Position numbers and translations under genes: made by a program. A stretch of 64,000 nucleotides of DNA from contig CM074195.1 in the NCBI GenBank assembly GCA_037179385.1, forward strand, positions 26,248,087-26,312,086. The letters run 5' to 3'. Source of the stretch: Holothuria scabra. Lineage: Eukaryota > Echinodermata > Holothuroidea > Aspidochirotida > Holothuriidae. Below the pieces are notes generated by a model. It made no database searches and was not told the DNA's origin. It saw only the letters and a list, made by a program, of their open reading frames with translations. Below are positions 11,743-24,200 of the stretch, piece by piece. Numbering within the stretch: the first letter of the stretch is position 1; each line of letters opens with the position of its first letter.

Positions 11743-13190
11743 CCCCCCCAACTTTTGAGCACAAATTGATGTCCATGGGTAAAGCTTCAGGAAACTATAA
11801 GAACTCTATGCTTTATGTACAGATGTGTTCATGTTTAAAAAAAAATCCCCGGATCCCAATTTTCAGTTCTTCCTTGATTGTTGGGCACTGGGCACTGCTT
11901 AAAATCAAAAGACAGTAACTTACCCTTTCCATCCTCTTTTTTTTTTCAATGATAACTAAGGATCTTTTTGATTATTTTTTTTGCAGTCAAGCAGGAAGAA
12001 CCCCCAAATATGGCAAGTCCCAAACAAAACCTACTAAAACAAAATAAGACCACAAAAATAGCAGGGGTCAAAAAAGAGTTAATCATTTTTTAATTAGCAT
12101 GATGTGCAATGGTGTTGGCAAACAGAGTGAGCATGTTATCTTGTAAGCCAATCAACCAGAGACTGATGAACTCAACCCAAGCTTTCATGACCCTCCAGTT
12201 TACAGCTTATGACCAAACAGACATCAGATCCATCAATCTCCATGACTGGGTGATGATTTCAAGATAAGTAGCTAAGAAGGGGATGAAAGTATTCCAAGAA
12301 TCTCCATCAACCCACAGCAAGAATTTTACAGTCTTTCATCATGTGTGATAACCTGAAACATTTCCTTGGATGCACCTAGCATTGCTATTGGCATGAACTT
12401 GTGAGCATTAAAAACAATTGACTCTAAACTGAGTAAATGTTATCTACAATAAAAAATATTCCAATTTGCAAGGGTGGCAATCCAAAATGGGGGAGGGGTG
12501 GGGATGTTCCAAAACAAATATTCAAAATTTTGCACATTGAATTTGATTTTTTATACAATACATAATTTTTCAAAAGTAGTAATGTCTACCAAATATTGAG
12601 AAGAAATCACCATCCTTGCCAATTTGAACAACATCATGAGAAATACTCCTACTAGATTTATGACAGTTATGATGTTGATAATCTATTTACAACTTCAATG
12701 CCATAACTATCAAGAATCAGTGGAGCATAGTTTTATTACAAACTCCTCATACTCTATGTTTCCAAAGATTAATAAATCATGGGATACTTAATAGATGACA
12801 TGAATATGTTTACAGCTTCCTCTTTAAGGGCACTATAAAAGGTAATGGAAGATGAAGTATCTGAAATACCTTTAATGGTTGGATGATACCATATTTTATG
12901 TCTCTGCCATTTAAATAAAATTTATTATAAAACGATCCCTTAGCATAACTAAAAGGTAAACTCGAACAGCAGGAGCTAATGTTTATGACCTTTATCATAG
13001 AAGACACTTTCCTTCATACAGCAAGTTTGTCTTGAAAAGCTTGTAGCTGAGGAAAAGCCCCCCCCCCTCTTCCTTCCCCGCCCCCCCGTCCTGATACTGA
13101 GAAGAAATCAGCATGCTTACCGATTTGAGCAACACCTTAAAGGCTTCTCCAATAATCCCTACTTTGAAAATACAAAACCTAAACTTACCT

Positions 13191-13245
13191 TCAACCCATT
13201 GGTTAGAAACTGGGTCATAAAGCTCCATCTAACCTACTGTAGCCC
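13191..13245 (+). mobile_element. SINE 3' end fragment
   Basis: CCATTGGTTAGAAACTGGG followed by AAGCTCCATCTAACC matches the 3' end of the SINE family. It has no head. Confidence 0.55.
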
Positions 13246-15687
13246 TGAAACTTACCTCCTATTTACAACAACAGATAATGGGTAGCATTAGATCATGAAT
13301 TTGATTCAAAATTTTCCCCTCAGAGGGACCCTTCTTATAATGTCCAGTTACCTACTTTACTTCCTAAATATAGACAGTGTTGTTTTCTCTTTCCCCTTGG
13401 TTCTCTTGTTAACAACTTTAGGCAGTGACCTGTCACGCTGTCGTATCCTCGTTTCTTTTCAACTTGTTCATTAGTACCACAATGCATGATCATATTAAGT
13501 AAGGGACTAATTGCTTATAGATCATTTGCTCCTCAAACAAATAATGACATTGGTCTTCTGATGAAGGCAGTAATTAATCACACCATTTTGCTGAACTCTT
13601 TTAAGGACTAATCAGTTTAGCCAATATCTTGGCAGGCTACTTGGTAATGAAATTGTTTTAATTCAAAATGCTTAAAGATTAAGGTAAGGAGTTTAAGGTT
13701 CTTAGGTAAAGCAATATCTGGAATCAAGGGGAAGTGCAGTCACCCCAACTAAGTACATGTGAAAAAACTTGGAAGTCTATTGGAGTACTGAATAAAATAA
13801 GGATTAGCACAGCAGTCCAAAGTTTCCCCAAAACTCCCCGCTTTGAGAATCTATAAGCCCCAAAACTTACCCATGTATTCCCCACTTACCTGAAACTAAA
13901 CCTGGATCGATCAAAACTTACTTTTTAAGACTGATGACTACTAAGGTCACATACAACACGCTCTAAAAATCCCCAAAACAGTGGAATTTACCAGACGATT
14001 TTTCCACACATGTAAACACCATGAGGCAAAAATGAAGGAGGAAGTAGTTAGGGTATCACACGCCCTCTTTAGGTACGGGTTTCCACTGTGTTATAAGTTT
14101 TTACCAGACAGTTATTGTGGGCATTAACGATATACATAGGTAACAGGAGGTAGTGAGGAGCGAAATAGACGAAAGAGTTGCATGAGTCTACTTCAAATGG
14201 TTTTAAAATAATGAAAACATGATCAGAAATTCCAGATTTTCAATTAAATGTTTTGTGAGAAAGGAAGGGCTGTTTTTGCCTCCCCTTCTACAGGGCAGTT
14301 TAAATAACTTTGATTACAATTTGAAACATTGACATAGATCTGAAGGTCATTTCACTAAGTTTTGGGTGCAGACTCCATCCTTAGTTTTTGTGACCATGAG
14401 GTGACCACTTAATTGCCCTTAAATCTGCAACAGAGCATAGTATGTGTTGAGTAGGTACTATGCGTGTGACTGAACATTGCTGTGGCTTATGAGAATGCAA
14501 GTTGGAAAGTTCCTAAAACTGAAAGCAGCTCTATTCCAAAATCCTGAAGTAGCTTGATCCTAGTAACTGGCATGAAAAACATTATCTGTGAAGATACTGT
14601 GTACCATGTCACGGCACATTAAATTGCTAAAGATACTTGGAATTTTGCCTGATGGGTAATTTCCTGTTCCCCAATGAACAAAGTTCACTCAAGAGGCGAA
14701 ATGTTTCACAGGTACAGTGATACAAATGGGGAATTTCCCTACTTCAACAGTAGCTTTGAGAAAATTAAATTTTCTAAGTAACTACCCAAGCTCATTTCAA
14801 GTACCTAAAAGAAACTGATACATTATCAGCAAAAGGTGCTTTTAGATTTAATCTTTTGATTGGTTACAGAAGACCACATGAAAAAAAAGAACCAGAAAAT
14901 GAACTGAGGTGAGTGTTAATTGGGCAGGACATTTTAACTGAATATGCCATTGATCTCAATACAATTTATAAATCAATTCAAGTAGTGTAGAGTACAATCC
15001 CAACCTCCTTCCTGGCTAAGGTCACACCAGATGATCACCATAGGCATACTGGGGTAATTTTCTATAAGGGGGCAAGAGAATTTTTTGTCCTAATAGTGTC
15101 ACTGTTTATCATGTTTTGCTGAATAGATCAACTGCTTTTGCCCAAATTGGGAGGGCGAGTGCCTCTCCCCCGGAACCCCCGCCTTGTATGTCTATGATGA
15201 TCACATTGCCTTCTTGTCTTAATTTATTCACCAAACCAGACAATTCCAATCCTTCAAACCGACTTCCAATCACTGGCGTAATTAGGATTCCATTGTAAGG
15301 GAGGCAAACAAATGCTCAAGGGGGGGGGGCCAACATTGTATAAGCAATATTAAACTTTTATGAAGTCTAGTGCTGCATGTCAACACTTCTACATATTCCC
15401 CCTCTTCAAAAACTGTAAGTCTACAGATCTACTGAAGAAAACTATTAAGAAGGCTATATGATTTTTGAATTGTGAGAAACAGATTATATCTTTGTGGATT
15501 TATTTTGGTGGGTGGAGGGGGGGGGGGGCAAAATTCAGTCTTGAATAAATTTGGAGAGCATTGCCCCCCCCTCTGTATACTGTGTGCCACTGCTTCCAGT
15601 ACATCTCACCCCTTCCACACCTGTCTAAAACTCCTTGTGCAGAGACAGTATTAAAATTTATTGCTGCGGGGCATATGCAATGGTTTG

Positions 15688-15805
15688 GGAAAATGAGCCA
15701 ATGAGCCACAACTGGAAAAATGCTGTGGCCCAGGCTGGCTGGACTTTAACCAATTGGTTAGAAAATGGGCCTTAAAACTTCATTACAACTAACTGACTGA
15801 CTTCT
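15688..15805 (+). mobile_element. SINE 3' half
   Basis: It carries GAGCCACAACTGGAA, AACCAATTGGTTAGAAA and GGGCCTTAAAACTTC in the order seen in the full copy at 39.5 kb, ending in an AACTAACTGACT-type tail. Confidence 0.7.
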
Positions 15806-16860
15806 TGGTATATCCTAGCAAGCATATGTGGCCCTAATGTGTAATCAGAACAGTGTGAACATTCTCAGTACCAGATCTGTAATATGAGCTACTCTGCATT
15901 TTTTGAACTTGATGTCAATCAAACCAAATTCTCAAAATAATTGCAACCTAGTAAATGTTACTAAATGCTGCATGAAAGAGTCCAGTAAAACTCAACATTT
16001 AGAGTCAGGGGACCACTTCCTCTGTTGTGATAAATTGCTCATACATATGTAGCACATAACATCACATACTAGAATTTGACACTGCCAAGGTGCACCGCTA
16101 ACTTTGTTTTTGCATTTACAATCGTTTTATGAAAATGCAAAAGTGTTGCCAAAAAGTTGTTTCAACATTGCTCGACCTCTACCTTTTATCACTGATATTA
16201 ATATGCTCACTTTAATGTCCACATCTTCTGGTCAATCACAGTCAGTCTACTGGACTATGTTTTACTGCAGAACATACAGGGACAAACAGCTATTGAAATT
16301 TTCACAAACAGGCAAGCAGCCAGCAAATTGAGAAGTTCAATGTGCTTTAAAGGAAACACTTTCAATTAATTACAGGTTAAAGGGAAATTTATGCTATCAC
16401 CCCAACTTGAACTCTTGTAGGAGACTGCACATTTTCTTGATTGGTTCTTAAGAGGCATGTGACAGCTTTTTTCTCTTAAAAACCAGAAGTATTCCTGCTT
16501 GGTTTACCTTGAATGCTATAATGAAGTCCCAAAATGGTATGAAAGATACTTTGCAGAAAAATTAGAACAAAATTGTGTAATTCAAAGCTGCTTCAAAATA
16601 ATTCTTGCCCTTTAGAAGAAAGACAACTAAGAAACAAAACATAGGATTGCTTTTCATAACATGGCACAAGACTTCAATACTAAATTATCCAACAAAACTG
16701 ACAAAGAAATGTTTACTTCAAACAACGACCCTCATACAAATCCCACAACACTACTGGAATAAAATGTGTGGTAACCAGAGACTTGTCACTTCCCTACCTC
16801 CCATACACATCTGTCTACAACTTCCTACAGCTAAAGGGTTATGCTTGATAGCTCTTATTA

Positions 16861-16892
16861 TTAAGCTTGCAACTTTGACCTTTGACCTTAAT
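16861..16892. promoter_or_regulatory. Isolated perfect DR1 nuclear-receptor-type site
   Basis: TGACCTTTGACCT (reverse AGGTCAAAGGTCA) is an ideal direct repeat of two AGGTCA half-sites with one base between them. This is the class bound by HNF4, COUP-TF, RXR and PPAR-RXR. It lies outside the satellites. Function is not shown. Confidence 0.4.
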
Positions 16893-17067
16893 ACTTCCCA
16901 TGATCCATTTCCTCTAAAACTTGCCTTCCTTTTATATCCTTCAGAGCACAATTGCCAATAAAATAGTTTTTGAAAATCACATGATTTTCCCACAATTTTT
17001 TTGCCAAACTTTTCACAAATCAGCACATGTTTAATAAAGAGTGGTACTGTACGCCAAGATTTTACTG

Positions 17068-17700
17068 TTCAGTTCTTAACCAATTACTGTAGTTTAAGTC
17101 CACCCAGCCATGACCCTGTTTCCAGTTGTGGCTCATTGGCGTGTTTTCCCTTACTCTACTGCCTACTACTGTAACTACTGCCTACTAAACTGCCCTACTC
17201 TACTGCCTACTAAACTGCCCTACTCTACTGCCTACTAAACTGCCCTACTCTACTGCCCTACTCTACTGCCTACTAAACTGCCCTACTCTACTGCCTACTA
17301 AACTGCCCTAATCTACTGCCTACTAAACTGCCCTACTCTACTGCCTACTAAACTGCCCTAATCTACTGCCTACTAAACTGCCCTAATCTACTGCCTACTA
17401 AACTGCCCTACTCTACTGCCTACTAAACTGCCCTACTCTACTGCCTACTAAACTGCCCTAATCTACTGCCTACTAATCTGCCCTACTCTACTGCCTACTA
17501 AACTGCCCTAATCTACTGCCTACTAAACTGCCCTACTCTACTGCCTACTAAACTGCCCTACTCTACTGCCTACTAAACTGCCCTAATCTACTGCCTACTA
17601 AACTGCCCTACTCTACTGCCTACTAAACTGCCCTACTCTACTGCCTGTACTTAGCATTAAGAACAATGGTAATATTTTTAAAGCTTTTGGTAGTTCAGTA
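17068..17700 (-). mobile_element. SINE interrupted by its own minisatellite
   Basis: The minus-strand SINE body is recognisable at 17068-17160 (CAGTTGTGGCTCATTGG on the plus strand) and resumes at about 17645-17700 (ACAATGGTAATATTTTTAAAGC). Between them lies the 25-bp array whose unit, CTACTCTACTGC, equals the SINE segment TTTTCCCTACTCTACTGC. Confidence 0.65.
17160..17645. repeat. 25-bp minisatellite, about 19 copies
   Basis: The unit is CTACTCTACTGCCTAC plus TAAACTGCC, with a recurrent C-to-A variant giving CTAATCTACTGC. The arrangement is mostly perfect head to tail. One short unit (CTACTCTACTGCC only) occurs near 17250. Confidence 0.95.
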
Positions 17701-18029
17701 TTCATGTAGATAGCCTACAGTACCTGCATGTGACTTAAACATATTCAATTTTGTCAGGCCTTTTTTACCTTACCCATCGTCTTTTTATTGCCCAAATGTA
17801 AAGGTGTTTTCTATTTTTGTTGGCCATCTTAAAGATGGCAAGACTATGATGTATCATTGACCATTCAAAGGCCTGGTCCTGAGATACTTGCATTTAATTT
17901 TGAAACCAGAATGCAAAAATGCATTGAGGTTTCGATGATACATTAATGTTCCGTTTCAAAGAGTGCCATCATGCACCATTATCTTCTCATTCAAACGTTA
18001 TAAAAGCAAGTTCAAAGAATAATTTTGTC

Positions 18030-19745
18030 ATTCCAGATGACCTTTTGACCTCCATAAAAGCCATACATAGCTAGAATGACAAACAACAGACAGACAAATG
18101 GACAAACAGCTATCTTGAGAGATCACATTTTAAAAGGTTTCCAGGCTTTGACCCCTGGAGACCCCAGATGACCTTTCATCTCTGCCAAAAACTATTGGGA
18201 CCATCTACTGACCACAATGCATCCACATACCCAAATATGAAATCTATCCAAGTTTCCTACCTTGAGATATTGCTTAAGCAGGATTTTCAGACTTGGACCA
18301 GCAGTGACCCCAGATGACCTTTGACCTCCATCAAAAACATTACCTACCATTTCCTGACCATAACCCATCCACATAACAAATATGAAATCTATCAAAGCTG
18401 CTTAACCTGAGATATCACATAAACAAGTTTTTCAAACTTTGACCCCTGGTGACCCCAGATGACCTTTGACCTCTGCCAAAAGCAATAGGGATCATTTACT
18501 GACTATGACGCATCCACATACTAAATATGAAATCTATCCAAGTTTCCTACATTGAGATATCGCATTAACAAGGTTTTCATACTTTGACCCCCATGATCCC
18601 AGATGACCTTTAACCTCCACCAAAAACAGTAGGGACCACCCCCTGACCATAGCACATCCGCATACTAAATATGAAATCTATTCAAGCTTTCTACCTTGAG
18701 ATATGGTGTAAACGAGATTTTCAGACGTTGACCCCTGATTACCCAAGATGACCTTTGACCTACCCCAAAAACGATAGGAACCATCTACTGACTAAAACGC
18801 ATTCACATACTAAATATGAAATCTATCCAAGTTTCCTACATTGAGATATCGCATTAACAAGGTTTTCATACTTTGACCCCCATGATCCCAGATGACCTTT
18901 AACCTCCACCAAAAAGAGTAGGGACCACCCCCTGACCATAGCACATCCGCATACTAAATATGAAATCTATTCAAGCTTTCTACCTTGAGATATGGTGTAA
19001 ACGAGATTTTCAGACGTTGACCCCTGATGACCCCAGATGACCTTTGACCTATGCCAAAAACAATAGGGACCATCTACTGACTATATCACATCCACATACG
19101 AAATATGAAATCTATCCAAGTTTCCTACCTTGAGATATCACATTTACAAGGTTTTCATACTTTGACCCCTGATGACCCCAGATGACCTTTGACCTCCACC
19201 AAAAACGATAGGGACCACCTCCTGACCATATCACATCCACATACTAAATATGAAATCTATTCAAGCTTTCTACCTTGAGATAATGTGTAAACGAGATTTT
19301 CAGACTTTGACCCCTGGTGACCCCAGATAACCTTTGACCTCCACCAAAAGCAATAGGGACCACCTCCTGACCAAAACACATCCACATACTAAATATAAAA
19401 TCTATCCAAGCTTTCTACCTTGAGATATTGTGTAAACGAGATTTTCAGATGTTGACCCCTGGTGACCCCTGGTGACCCCATATGACCTTTGAACTACCCA
19501 AAAAACGATAGGGACCATCTACTGACTATAACGTATCCACATACCAAATATGAAATCTATCCAAGCTTCCTATCTTGAGATATTGTGTTAACAAGGTTTT
19601 CAGACTTTGACCCCTGGTGACCCCAGGTGACCTTTGACCCCCACCAAAAACAATAGGGTTCTTCATTTCAATATGGCCCATCTATGTACCAAGTTTGAAA
19701 ACTGTCACACATTCCTATCTTGAGATATCGTGTTAACGAGCAAAG
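18030..19745. repeat. Satellite array 1, ~145-bp unit carrying DR1 motifs
   Basis: There are about 12 units, each with GATGACCTTTGACCT, then AATAGGGACCA, then ATCCACATACTAAATATGAA, then CTACCTTGAGATAT. Unit starts fall 142-154 bp apart. Perfect DR1 copies are near 18316, 18458, 18748, 19036 and 19180. Others have one or two changes. The array ends at a CA-rich microsatellite. Confidence 0.95.
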
Positions 19746-19749
19746 TGTC

Positions 19750-19815
19750 ACAAACACACACACATACACACACACGCACACACACACCCTTACATACATA
19801 CATACACACGCACGC
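19750..19815. repeat. CA-rich microsatellite closing array 1
   Basis: Runs of CACACA with TACA and GCACA interruptions follow GTGTCACAAACAC. The same junction closes array 2. Confidence 0.95.
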
Positions 19816-21074
19816 CATCATGATTGCATTGGTTTCTCTTATCGTCGAATCCAATAAAACCAACCCAATACTGAAGTGCTTCCTCAGTGGTGTTACAAAT
19901 CCAAGCAATTGTAATTTTTTTTCATTTACAGATTTGCCATCTAAGAGATGGTTAGGTATAGATATTACTGGTTATTAAAATGCCTAATACTGAGATACAT
20001 TCAATTAATTTTGAAACATATCCAACTCACTGCTGCAATACTTCCTCCAAGGTGGTACTTATACACAAACAATATTGAAGTAAGTTGAACATTCAGGAAG
20101 GATACTATTAAATCAATCTGGAGCACATTGCCTCAAAAACTGACCAAATTGTTTTATTTTGAAATACATCAGAGGAAGCAGGATCTAGCTGAAGGAGTCA
20201 GGGGTTAGCTCTGGGAAAATTGATAAGTATACTGTAGTAAATGCATTTAGGTCTACTTAAAGAATGTGCATATTGCCAAACAGTAAACACACAGTGACGC
20301 TATTTTATCATTCTAACACACCAATGTCCAAATTCTTCTAATTCAAAACAGAAGTTTCACCTGATGCCCATCTCCAAATGTGTCTGCTAAAGACTCAAAG
20401 AGAACTGATTGGTTATTGTACATAATTAACTCTGTGACATTTTCGGTGGTGGAACAAGAATGTCAAAACTGGGTTGGGGTGGGAAAAAAGCAGGGGCAAT
20501 TAAGTGCAAGCCGAACGAAACAAAATATCCTGTGAGTGGGATCCAGGGACATCTTTGGGTGAAAATTAAATCTCAGGAGAAAGATATTATTCATTTTCTT
20601 GGTTGACCTAACTCCTAACTGACCTAACTTAGGGAAGGTACAACTGTGGGGGGAAGGGAAAGAAAATATGCCTCCCACCTCCTGTTGTACTGTACTGCCA
20701 AATGGAGATTTCCTGTGAATGGCACAGTGTGGCTCCAGACACACAGCAGCACCACAAATTAGGCTTCTTCAACACAACAAGTCATAAGGTGACCTTGACC
20801 ACAAAATGTGTAGCTTAGCAACTTAAAGGTTATGTTGACCAGCCGTTCACCTGCTAGGTGACAGGTACCTTGCCCTCCATAAGATTGGTTCCCACAAGCA
20901 CAGATGAAGTGCATGGAACAGCTGTTCCATAGAATTATGTGCATGCCAAATTGCACATGTCATGCATCTCTTCCATGTCAGTATAACAGTAGCTATTGAC
21001 TTTATCAAACTGTGACATAAGAATTTCATGTCATTGGGATCGATCATTGCTACTATAACTACAGTATTACTCAC
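19816..21074. other. Non-coding stretch downstream of EFHD2 exon 3
   Basis: The last coding exon of an EFHD2 gene would be expected to the left of 21075. I searched here, and to the left of the array, for a Glu/Lys-rich helical end and did not find it. No other feature is supported. Confidence 0.4.
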
Positions 21075-21209
21075 TTTGGCTTCAAAGAAGTCCTTGGCTC
21101 CACTAACACCTGTCTCTTCCACAGAAATTTCTGAAAGCTGAGCAAGCTGACTCAGACCTGAATCTTCTTCTAATTCTCCTGCTGCTGCTTTCCTAAAGAT
21201 CAAAAGAAA
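21075..21209 (-). CDS. EFHD2: EFHD2-like exon 3
   Basis: The acceptor GTCTTTCCAG and donor GTGAGT bound 135 nt (45 codons). It reads FLLIFRKAAAGELEEDSGL and later LSEI and GAKDFFEAK, all close to the EFHD2 family. It ends in phase 0, where family members continue with a valine-led segment into a charged coiled coil. Confidence 0.95.
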
Positions 21210-24200
21210 CTGGAAAGACAAAAATATAAAAATATTTCACATTGTTTTGAGAAGATCTTTGGAGAGCTTAAATGTGAACTCTCCCCATCAACTAGACTGC
21301 TGCATTCAACGTGTGTAAATCACCAGTAAGTTGGTTCCATAGAAAATAAATGAAAGCTACATCACAATGAATTTAAATTGTTCTCGTGTAATTGCAAATA
21401 ATCATAAACATTCTGGTTCCTGAAATCTTCTGTGGGCCACATTCATGATGCCACAACGTGCTTTGTTGTTACACAAATTACAATGGCAGAATTAGACTGG
21501 TAAGTCACTGTGATGCAAACAAGTAAGGCTGCAGCTGTCTCAGCCTGGTTGAGGGAGCTGCAGCTTGGCTATTTTAGCCCTTGCTTTTAGTGACTGTAGG
21601 CAGCCATTAGTGGGGTCCATCAGCCTTTAATCATCTTCATTTATTGTCTATGTAAATTTCAAATCCTCATATTCAGTGAAGTTGAGAAAATCAAGATACA
21701 CTTCAGTGTACAACCATCCATGGAACAGGTAAGGAAGGAAATTTAAAGATTAAAGGTGATGTACCCCAGTAATGGCTGACTAAAATCAGACCATCACAAT
21801 CTGTCCGGATTCATCTATAAGCACCCTTCCATTCTGGAACAGATGCAGCTTTAGACTACATGTGTGAATAGTTGGGCAAGACAAATCCCCCTAAACGTAG
21901 TACCATCACTGACTGGAGGTACACAACAGTGACTGAGTGATCAGGCACAGAGGCAGACATTTTCAAACAGGGGGTAGAGGTCAGGAGCCAATGCCTGGAA
22001 TCATCTGATGATAAATCAACCCATACTTACTTCTCTAAAACTGATTTTACCATCAAAATCCTCATCAACTTTGGATATCATATCCTTCAAACCAAGATGT
22101 GTCTGTGGTGCACCTAACTTTTCCATCATTAACTTCAGTTCCATGAAATCTATAAAATGATCACCTCCAATATCATATCTGCAAGATAATAAATCAAAAT
22201 GAGAAATATTAAAATCAAAGACAATTGTGACATTCTTAACCATTGTTCTTAACAGACTGATGTGTACGTATCAACTGAGTGTCTTTCACTGCATTAATTA
22301 TGTGCAAAGCAGCCACATTTATAAAGCATACAAGGTGCTGGTCGGCCAACCTGTCAATTGTTGCGAAAATACACTCAAGAAAACTTTGGAGAACTTCAAG
22401 ATTGAGACAATTCTCTGTGGTCTAGAACAAAGTTGGACAAGTTCGTTCAAAATTTTTAATACCAGCAAAAATTGATGCTGACCCTTCTCTCTCGCCTTAA
22501 AATTGTCCCAGGTACACAATATGATAACAATTAAACAAATACGGCAGCTTTATCACATTTGTAATGAGCACAGATGTTCGTTCAGAATCCACCTTGATCA
22601 TCATTAATTCCCATCAACTCATCAACATTGTTCAGATATTAAATTTACAGAAAAAAATTCTTTGGTATGAATGAATGTTTGACAGGCAAACCAATATAGC
22701 TGTCCTTTATTGGAGGAAGGAGAAACAGTGACTGAATAGCACTATCTCGTTGGTCATTAAAGTGGGAGGTTCCCCATTTGATCTGATCCTCCACCTTTTA
22801 AAGGAAGTTTTGATGAAAGTGAAAAAAGTGATTATATTTTAAAGACCAGGAAGCCAAAAGGCTGAGTGATTCCTTGCCATCAAATACCTTACCTGCTTTC
22901 AAATTGACAGTGTTTGATAGGTTTTTCTTTACATTTTAGGCACAGAATTTTCACAATTTTACTGCTGGTGACCTCAAATGACCTTTGACCTCTACCAAAA
23001 GCAATAGGTTTCTTTCTCTCAACATGACAAACCTATATACCAAATATAAAGAGTCACTCCTATCTGAAGATATCATGTTTACAAGCCATTTTCGGTGTTT
23101 TTGCATTTTTACTGCTAGTGACCTCAAATGACCTTTGACCTCAACCAAAAACAATAGGCTTTTTCCTCTCAACATGACAAACCTATATACCACGCATGAG
23201 AAGTGTTGGTCACTCCTATCTGAAGAAATCATGTTTAAAAGCCATTTTCAGTGTTTTCGCAATTTTACCGCTGGTGACCTCAAATGACCTTTGACTTCTA
23301 CCAAAAGCAATAGGCTTCTTTCTCTTAACATGACAAATCTATATACCAAATATGAAGATTATCGGTCACTCCTTTCTGAAGATATCGTGTTTACAAGCCA
23401 TTTTTGAAGTTTTCGCAATTTTACTGCTATTGACCTCAAATGATCTTTAACCTCTACCGAAAACAATAGGCTTCTCTCTCTCAACATGAAAAATCCATAT
23501 ACCAAATATGAAGAGTGGTGGTCTCTCCTAACTGAAGATATCATGTTTACAAGCCATTTTCGGTGTTTTCACAATTTTACCGCTGGTGACCTCAAATGAC
23601 CTTTGACCTATACCAAAAACAATAGGGTTCTTCCTCTCAACATGACAAATCTATATACCAAGTATGAAAATTGTTGGGCAATCCTATCTGAAGAAATCGT
23701 GTTTACAAGCCATTTTCGGCGTTTTCACAATTTTACAGCTGGTGACCTCAAATGACCTTTGACCTCTACCAAAAACAATAGGGTTCTTCCTCTCAACATG
23801 ATAAATCTATATACCACATATGAAAAGTGTCCAACATTCCTATCTTAAGATATCGTGTTTACAAGCAAGTGTCACAAACACACACACATACACGCATACA
23901 CACACGCACATACACACACATGACATCACCATCGCATAGATTCCTTGCCTGCCTACGGCAAGGAATCAATAAAGCCATCTAAGTCTAAAAAGTGATTGGC
24001 AAGGTCAAAACAGAATAAAGGAGAGTAGTAAAAGTTAGATGTAGTTTTAAAATACATTATCTAACCTACTAATAATTCTGGCTTGCCAAAACCTTTTTCC
24101 AGTTTTGGCTCACTGGCTCATTTTCCCTACTCCATTGCTTATGCTACAGTACTGTAGCATAAGCACAATGGCTGTAGGTTCCATTTTAATAGTCTTTGGT

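Larger units (their letters stand above)
9211..16860. other. Non-coding stretch between the KMT5A-like and EFHD2-like exons
   Basis: I see no supported coding exon. Possible minus-strand splice donors occur at about 10131 (GAGTTG then GTAAGT), 10935 and 11932. They could belong to 5' untranslated exons of the KMT5A-like gene. SINE fragments, a 76-bp exact tandem duplication and GGGGAC-rich low-order repeats at 11.1-11.4 kb are present. The TAGGCCTA motif clusters at 9.6-10.7 kb. Confidence 0.45.

Noticed and set aside
12995..13228. Frame starting MELYDPVSNQW
   Set aside because: The opening comes from the antisense of a SINE 3' end. The rest is low complexity.
17160..17645. CRISPR-like regular array
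   Set aside because: The units are contiguous, with no unique spacers. It is a eukaryotic minisatellite.
18030..23875. Open frames with repeated MISSDRSD-type peptides
   Set aside because: They are translations of satellite units with no conserved family and are open only by chance in some units.
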